Shown piece after piece: positions 5,455-7,643 of a DNA stretch of 7,643 bases. Positions within the stretch are counted from its first letter, which is position 1, and each line of letters begins with the position of its first letter. The DNA comes from Candidatus Woesearchaeota archaeon CG07_land_8_20_14_0_80_44_23 (lineage in GTDB: Archaea > Nanobdellota > Nanobdellia > Woesearchaeales > 0-14-0-80-44-23). The notes beneath the pieces are model-generated. The model was not told the origin of the DNA and searched no databases. It saw only the letters and a list, made by a program, of their open reading frames with translations. The stretch is taken from the NCBI GenBank assembly GCA_002779235.1, contig PEXD01000064.1:1-7643 (forward strand), given 5' to 3'. The position numbers and the translations under genes were made by a program.

Positions 5455-6552
5455 ATGAGAGTTAGGACAAGCTTTTTCATAATCATTGCCCTTGCAGCTG
5501 TAATTCTTTTCTCAGGGGCAGCATCTGCCTCCTTTAAGATAAGCTATTCCTGCCCAACTGTGCACTGCGTTGAGGGCGGCTCAATTGTCTGGAATGTCAG
5601 CATACAGAACACTGACAAGGATGTAATAAGGATAAGCGGGATAGAGCTGAAAGACCGCGACGGCGTTGTTATTGCATCCTATTCAGGAAATCTTGAGATT
5701 GCATTCAAGGAGAGCAGGGACGCAATATTCAGCTCAACTGCCCCGCCTGCTGACAACTACACCTATGCATACTATTATCCATGCTTCACATTCTTCAATG
5801 TGCAGGGCTCGAGCGTTGTCTCAACAGATAAAAGATGTTATGACATAATGAACATCACTGTCATGCCCACTCCGCTTGTGAGGTGCAGCTCTGACCTGAA
5901 CTGCAGCGATGATTCCAGGTGCGAGCAGGGGCTTTGCTTCAGGATAAAGTGCAGCGGCTGCCAGTTCCCTGCAAACCATTCCTGCATGCCTTACCAGTGC
6001 TGCATCAACAGCAATTGTTCAAGCAGCGAGGGGTGCTTTTCTCACGAGTGCAAGCCGCTCCTGTGTCCTGGCGACTACTTTGCAGATGAGCACATCTGCA
6101 AGAAGCTTTCCTGCGGCTTCCTTGAAATGGGCAGGAACAACAGGTGCGAGAAGAATGTGGTGTTGTATCTTGCGCTTGTTATCACCTTATCAATTTTGCT
6201 TGCTCTCACGGCAATACTTTTCATGACTAATGTGAAGATAGGCAAAAAAACCATTCTGAAGATGCTCCGTGACAAGCGCACTGCAGAAATTCACAAGAGG
6301 CAGGAGCAGCGCCAGCTGAATGAGGCCGAGACCCACAGGGAACTCCTGAAATATGAGAAAGATTCAGATGAAATAGAGCTGCACAAGAAGGAGATAAGAA
6401 GGCACGAGGCAGAGGCGAGGAAGGAAAGGCGCATCTGGGAGCAGCTGATGGAAGTCCAGACCTGCCCTGAATGCCACAGCTTAATAGATGCTAATCTCAG
6501 GGTCTGCCCGAAATGCGGGGAGAAGCTCAGGAAGGGAGAGAAAAAAGAGTAA
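5455..6552 (+). CDS. Membrane-anchored Cys-rich surface protein with cytoplasmic coiled coil and zinc ribbon
   Basis: I do not recognise this 365-residue protein as a named family. It begins with a signal peptide (1-24, hydrophobic core FFIIIALAAVILFSGAA, cut likely after ASA). Residues 25-138 look like a beta-rich outer domain. Residues 144-231 are very Cys-rich; the whole outer part holds 20 cysteines. Two stretches share the same spacing: C144, C150, C156, C161, C166 and C182, C188, C194, C199, C204. Six sequons are present (N47, N101, N133, N149, N174, N187). A single membrane helix spans about 234-257. The inner part (about 264-335) is a highly charged Lys/Glu/Arg helix, probably a coiled coil. 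The C-terminus is a zinc ribbon with CPEC (337-340) and CPKC (351-354). The layout suggests a glycosylated surface sensor or adhesin that signals or scaffolds inside. It is probably cotranscribed with the RDD protein. Two hairpins follow its stop codon directly. Confidence 0.75.
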   Translation: MRVRTSFFIIIALAAVILFSGAASASFKISYSCPTVHCVEGGSIVWNVSIQNTDKDVIRISGIELKDRDGVVIASYSGNLEIAFKESRDAIFSSTAPPADNYTYAYYYPCFTFFNVQGSSVVSTDKRCYDIMNITVMPTPLVRCSSDLNCSDDSRCEQGLCFRIKCSGCQFPANHSCMPYQCCINSNCSSSEGCFSHECKPLLCPGDYFADEHICKKLSCGFLEMGRNNRCEKNVVLYLALVITLSILLALTAILFMTNVKIGKKTILKMLRDKRTAEIHKRQEQRQLNEAETHRELLKYEKDSDEIELHKKEIRRHEAEARKERRIWEQLMEVQTCPECHSLIDANLRVCPKCGEKLRKGEKKE

Positions 6553-6577
6553 CAAAAATTTGCCTGGCAAATTTTTG
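6553..6577. repeat. Perfect inverted repeat, 12-bp arms with one central base
   Basis: The left arm is CAAAAATTTGCC (6553-6564), T6565 is central, and the right arm is the exact reverse complement (6566-6577). It starts on the base after the stop codon of the Cys-rich protein. The right arm carries five T, so it could fold and terminate transcription or protect the 3' end. It shares the CAAAAATTTG half-arm with the cluster at 7608-7617. Confidence 0.85.
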
Positions 6578-6581
6578 GAAC

Positions 6582-6604
6582 AAGAAATTCCTTTGGAATT
6601 TCTT
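6582..6604. repeat. Perfect inverted repeat, 10-bp arms with TTT loop
   Basis: The left arm is AAGAAATTCC (6582-6591), the loop is TTT, and the right arm is the exact reverse complement (6595-6604). With one bulge the stem extends outward to pair CAA with TTTG. It lies only four bases past the preceding palindrome, so the two make a tandem hairpin pair. Confidence 0.85.
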
Positions 6605-6674
6605 TGTAAGCATCAGTCAATTTTTCTGAAAGCGCTGTGTCTGAAAGCACTGCATGCCCTGCCAGATTGGGAAA

Positions 6675-6684
6675 TTTTTTAAAT
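6675..6684 (+). promoter_or_regulatory. TATA-like box for a leaderless DPM1-like gene
   Basis: TTTTTTAAAT is centred 27 bases before the ATG at 6707, the spacing expected when the message begins at the start codon. No Shine-Dalgarno-like sequence precedes the ATG, which agrees with leaderless translation. Confidence 0.5.
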
Positions 6685-6706
6685 CAGCCAGGAATATTGT
6701 AATTGT

Positions 6707-7504
6707 ATGAAGCGAATTGCAGTTGCAGTGTGCATACCCACCAAAGATGAGGAGGAAAATGTAGCTCCAGTCGCAGCCAGGATTCTCTCTTTGAATCTTC
6801 CAATGACTGTAAGGACACATAGAGAAACATTCCGATTATGCAGGGATTCCCTCAAGATTGTCTTCATAAATGACAATGCCAGGGACAGCACATTCAAGGC
6901 AGAGAAAAAGATTGCAAGGGCTAATCCCCGCAGGGTTTTTGTGGCTGTCAACAGGAGGGGCTCTGGGCTTGGGAATGCCTATCTCTCGGGCTTTGAGTTT
7001 GCAAAGAAAAAACTTTTGGCAGGACTTGTTTTTGAGATGGATTCTGACCTGAGCCATGAGCCAGAAGCGATTCCCGACTTCCTCTCGGCAATATCCAAAT
7101 GCAATGCAGTTTTCGGCTCGAGATGTGTCAAAGGGGGAAGCGCCCCGGGCTGGGGCTTCAAAAGGCGGCTGATAAGCAGGACTGCAAACCTCCTTGCCTA
7201 TCCTGCAACAGGGTTCAAGATAAGGGATGTCACAACGGGATTCCGGCTTTATGACAGGCAGGCGCTTGATGCGCTTGATTTCAGGACAGGAGCGGGCTTC
7301 TCAGGATATGCCTTCCAGCTGAAGGCGGCCTCAACAATTGTGAAAAAGGGGCTGTCTGTAAAAGAGATTCCGATAAGGTTCATTGACAGAAAGGCAGGGA
7401 AGTCAAAGCTCAGGAAGAAGGACGTACTTGAGTTTTTCGGGCTTGCCTTCAGGGAGATTTTTGCCAAGGTGTCAAAAACCACCAGTCAAAAACTAGTGGT
7501 ATGA
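6707..7504 (+). CDS. DPM1-like polyprenol-phosphate glycosyltransferase (GT2)
   Basis: This 265-residue protein resembles dolichyl-phosphate mannosyltransferase, which loads a sugar from a nucleotide donor onto a polyprenyl phosphate for use outside the membrane in protein or lipid glycosylation. The order of motifs is IPTKDEEENV (10-19), VFINDNARDST (52-62), GSGLGNAYLSGF (85-96), the metal and catalytic motif MDSDLSHEPE (111-120), GSRCVKGG (137-144), RRLISRTANLLAY (153-165), RDVTTGFRLY (173-182), and IPIRFIDRKAGKSKL (221-235). The last four are the DPM1 hallmarks. VFINDNARDST departs from the usual DD-x-S-x-D by having Asn first and Ala in place of Ser. No membrane segments follow the catalytic domain, unlike some archaeal relatives with a C-terminal membrane domain, so another protein may anchor it. 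Glucose or another sugar is also possible. The last codons (about 7469-7504) lie inside a long inverted repeat. Confidence 0.85.
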   Translation: MKRIAVAVCIPTKDEEENVAPVAARILSLNLPMTVRTHRETFRLCRDSLKIVFINDNARDSTFKAEKKIARANPRRVFVAVNRRGSGLGNAYLSGFEFAKKKLLAGLVFEMDSDLSHEPEAIPDFLSAISKCNAVFGSRCVKGGSAPGWGFKRRLISRTANLLAYPATGFKIRDVTTGFRLYDRQALDALDFRTGAGFSGYAFQLKAASTIVKKGLSVKEIPIRFIDRKAGKSKLRKKDVLEFFGLAFREIFAKVSKTTSQKLVV

Positions 7505-7541
7505 ATGGTTAATGAGAAAAAATCATTGTGGTTTTTGACAC
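7469..7541. repeat. Inverted repeat with 14-bp arms straddling the end of the DPM1-like gene
   Basis: The left arm GTGTCAAAAACCAC (7469-7482) lies in the coding region and the right arm is its exact reverse complement (7528-7541). The loop contains the stop codon (7502-7504) and two smaller hairpins: ACCACCAG (7479-7486) pairs with CTAGTGGT (7493-7500) with one mismatch, and AATGA (7511-7515) pairs with TCATT (7523-7527). The inner ACC hairpin and the outer stem share bases and cannot both form completely. Confidence 0.8.
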
Positions 7542-7566
7542 AAAGAAAACTTTAAAGTTTTCTTTG
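7541..7566. repeat. Perfect 26-bp palindrome
   Basis: The half-site CAAAGAAAACTTT (7541-7553) is followed directly by its exact reverse complement (7554-7566) with no spacer. It shares one base with the preceding inverted repeat. With no loop it would be a poor RNA hairpin tip, though a few central pairs could open; as DNA it could form a cruciform or bind a symmetric dimer. Confidence 0.85.
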
Positions 7567-7573
7567 CACACAA

Positions 7574-7638
7574 AACACTAAAAAATTCCGCTGGATTTTT
7601 GGTGCACCAAAAATTTGTTTCACAAATTTTTTAGTGTT
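7574..7638. repeat. Composite 65-bp inverted repeat with a nested 20-bp palindrome and alternative stems
   Basis: The outer arms are AACACTAAAAAATT (7574-7587) and its exact reverse complement (7625-7638). Inside lies a perfect 20-bp palindrome (7595-7614; half-site ATTTTTGGTG). Two further stems compete with these: AAAAATTCC (7581-7589) with GGATTTTT (7593-7600), with one bulged base, and AAAAATTTG (7609-7617) with CAAATTTTT (7623-7631). Confidence 0.85.
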
Positions 7639-7643
7639 ACAAT

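Larger units (their letters stand above)
6553..6706. other. Intergenic stretch between the Cys-rich protein and the DPM1-like gene
   Basis: These 154 bases hold, in order, the two perfect hairpins (6553-6577 and 6582-6604), a tandem near-repeat of period 15 (TCTGAAAGCGCTG at 6625-6637 and the same with one change at 6640-6652), and the promoter of the next gene. No coding signal is convincing here: an open frame through this stretch merely reads the hairpin sequence. Confidence 0.7.
7505..7643. other. Hairpin-dense non-coding stretch at the right window edge
   Basis: No gene or start signal is visible in these 139 bases. Almost every base belongs to one of three successive inverted repeats (right arm of 7469-7541, then 7541-7566, then 7574-7638). 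The window ends five bases after the last arm, so the array may continue. Confidence 0.7.

Noticed and set aside
6625..6652. 15-bp tandem near-repeat (TCTGAAAGCGCTG and a one-base variant) as an operator
   Set aside because: Only two copies, with no link to the promoter at 6675; too little to support a regulatory claim, so it is noted only as part of the intergenic description.
6488..6682. A 64-residue plus-strand frame running through the tandem hairpins
   Set aside because: It starts inside the Cys-rich gene in another frame and its second half simply translates the palindromes.
7541..7638. Integron attC site or transposon terminal repeats
   Set aside because: No integrase or transposase gene and no recognisable core site are visible; the possibility stays open only if copies are found elsewhere.
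7469..7643. CRISPR array
   Set aside because: The repeats are inverted and differ from each other; there is no regularly spaced identical direct repeat and no cas gene.

Overview
The window looks like a piece of an archaeal chromosome, probably from an uncultured, DPANN-like lineage; the domain is well supported and the lineage is a guess. The support is a Dph2-type diphthamide-synthesis protein, an archaeal-looking ribosomal protein uS7 tail, a DPM1-type polyprenol-phosphate sugar transferase, AT-rich TATA-like boxes 25-30 nt before several start codons, and few strong Shine-Dalgarno sites. No tRNA, rRNA, CRISPR array, transposase or phage gene was seen.

Layout. Bases 3-128 hold the 3' end of a probable uS7 gene. 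It runs head-on into a minus-strand group (131-4014) that is transcribed in this order: an amino-acid permease fused to a SAM methyltransferase (2080-4014), a family-2 glycosyltransferase (1152-2042), and a free-standing methyltransferase (131-1111). The last gene is much more AT-rich than the rest. A divergent promoter region (4015-4158) separates this group from plus-strand genes: a short Dph2-like protein (4159-4833) preceded by two overlapping seven-codon mini-ORFs, an RDD-family membrane protein (4887-5432), a secreted or anchored Cys-rich protein with a cytoplasmic coiled coil and zinc ribbon (5455-6552), and a DPM1-like glycosyltransferase (6707-7504). Two non-coding stretches, 6553-6706 and 7505-7643, are packed with perfect AT-rich inverted repeats.

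How the genes may work together. A surface-glycan or N-glycosylation theme is plausible. One enzyme would charge a lipid carrier with sugar, a second glycosyltransferase and one or two methyltransferases could build or decorate glycans, and the Cys-rich protein carries six N-x-S/T sequons in its predicted outer domain. This is inferred from families and proximity.

Most notable points: (1) the permease-methyltransferase fusion in one uninterrupted frame; (2) a Dph2-like protein lacking the whole N-terminal third, including the first iron-sulfur cysteine; (3) the ATGA-linked mini-ORF chain in front of it; (4) the nested, mutually exclusive hairpins at the right end; (5) the receptor-like Cys-rich/coiled-coil/zinc-ribbon protein.
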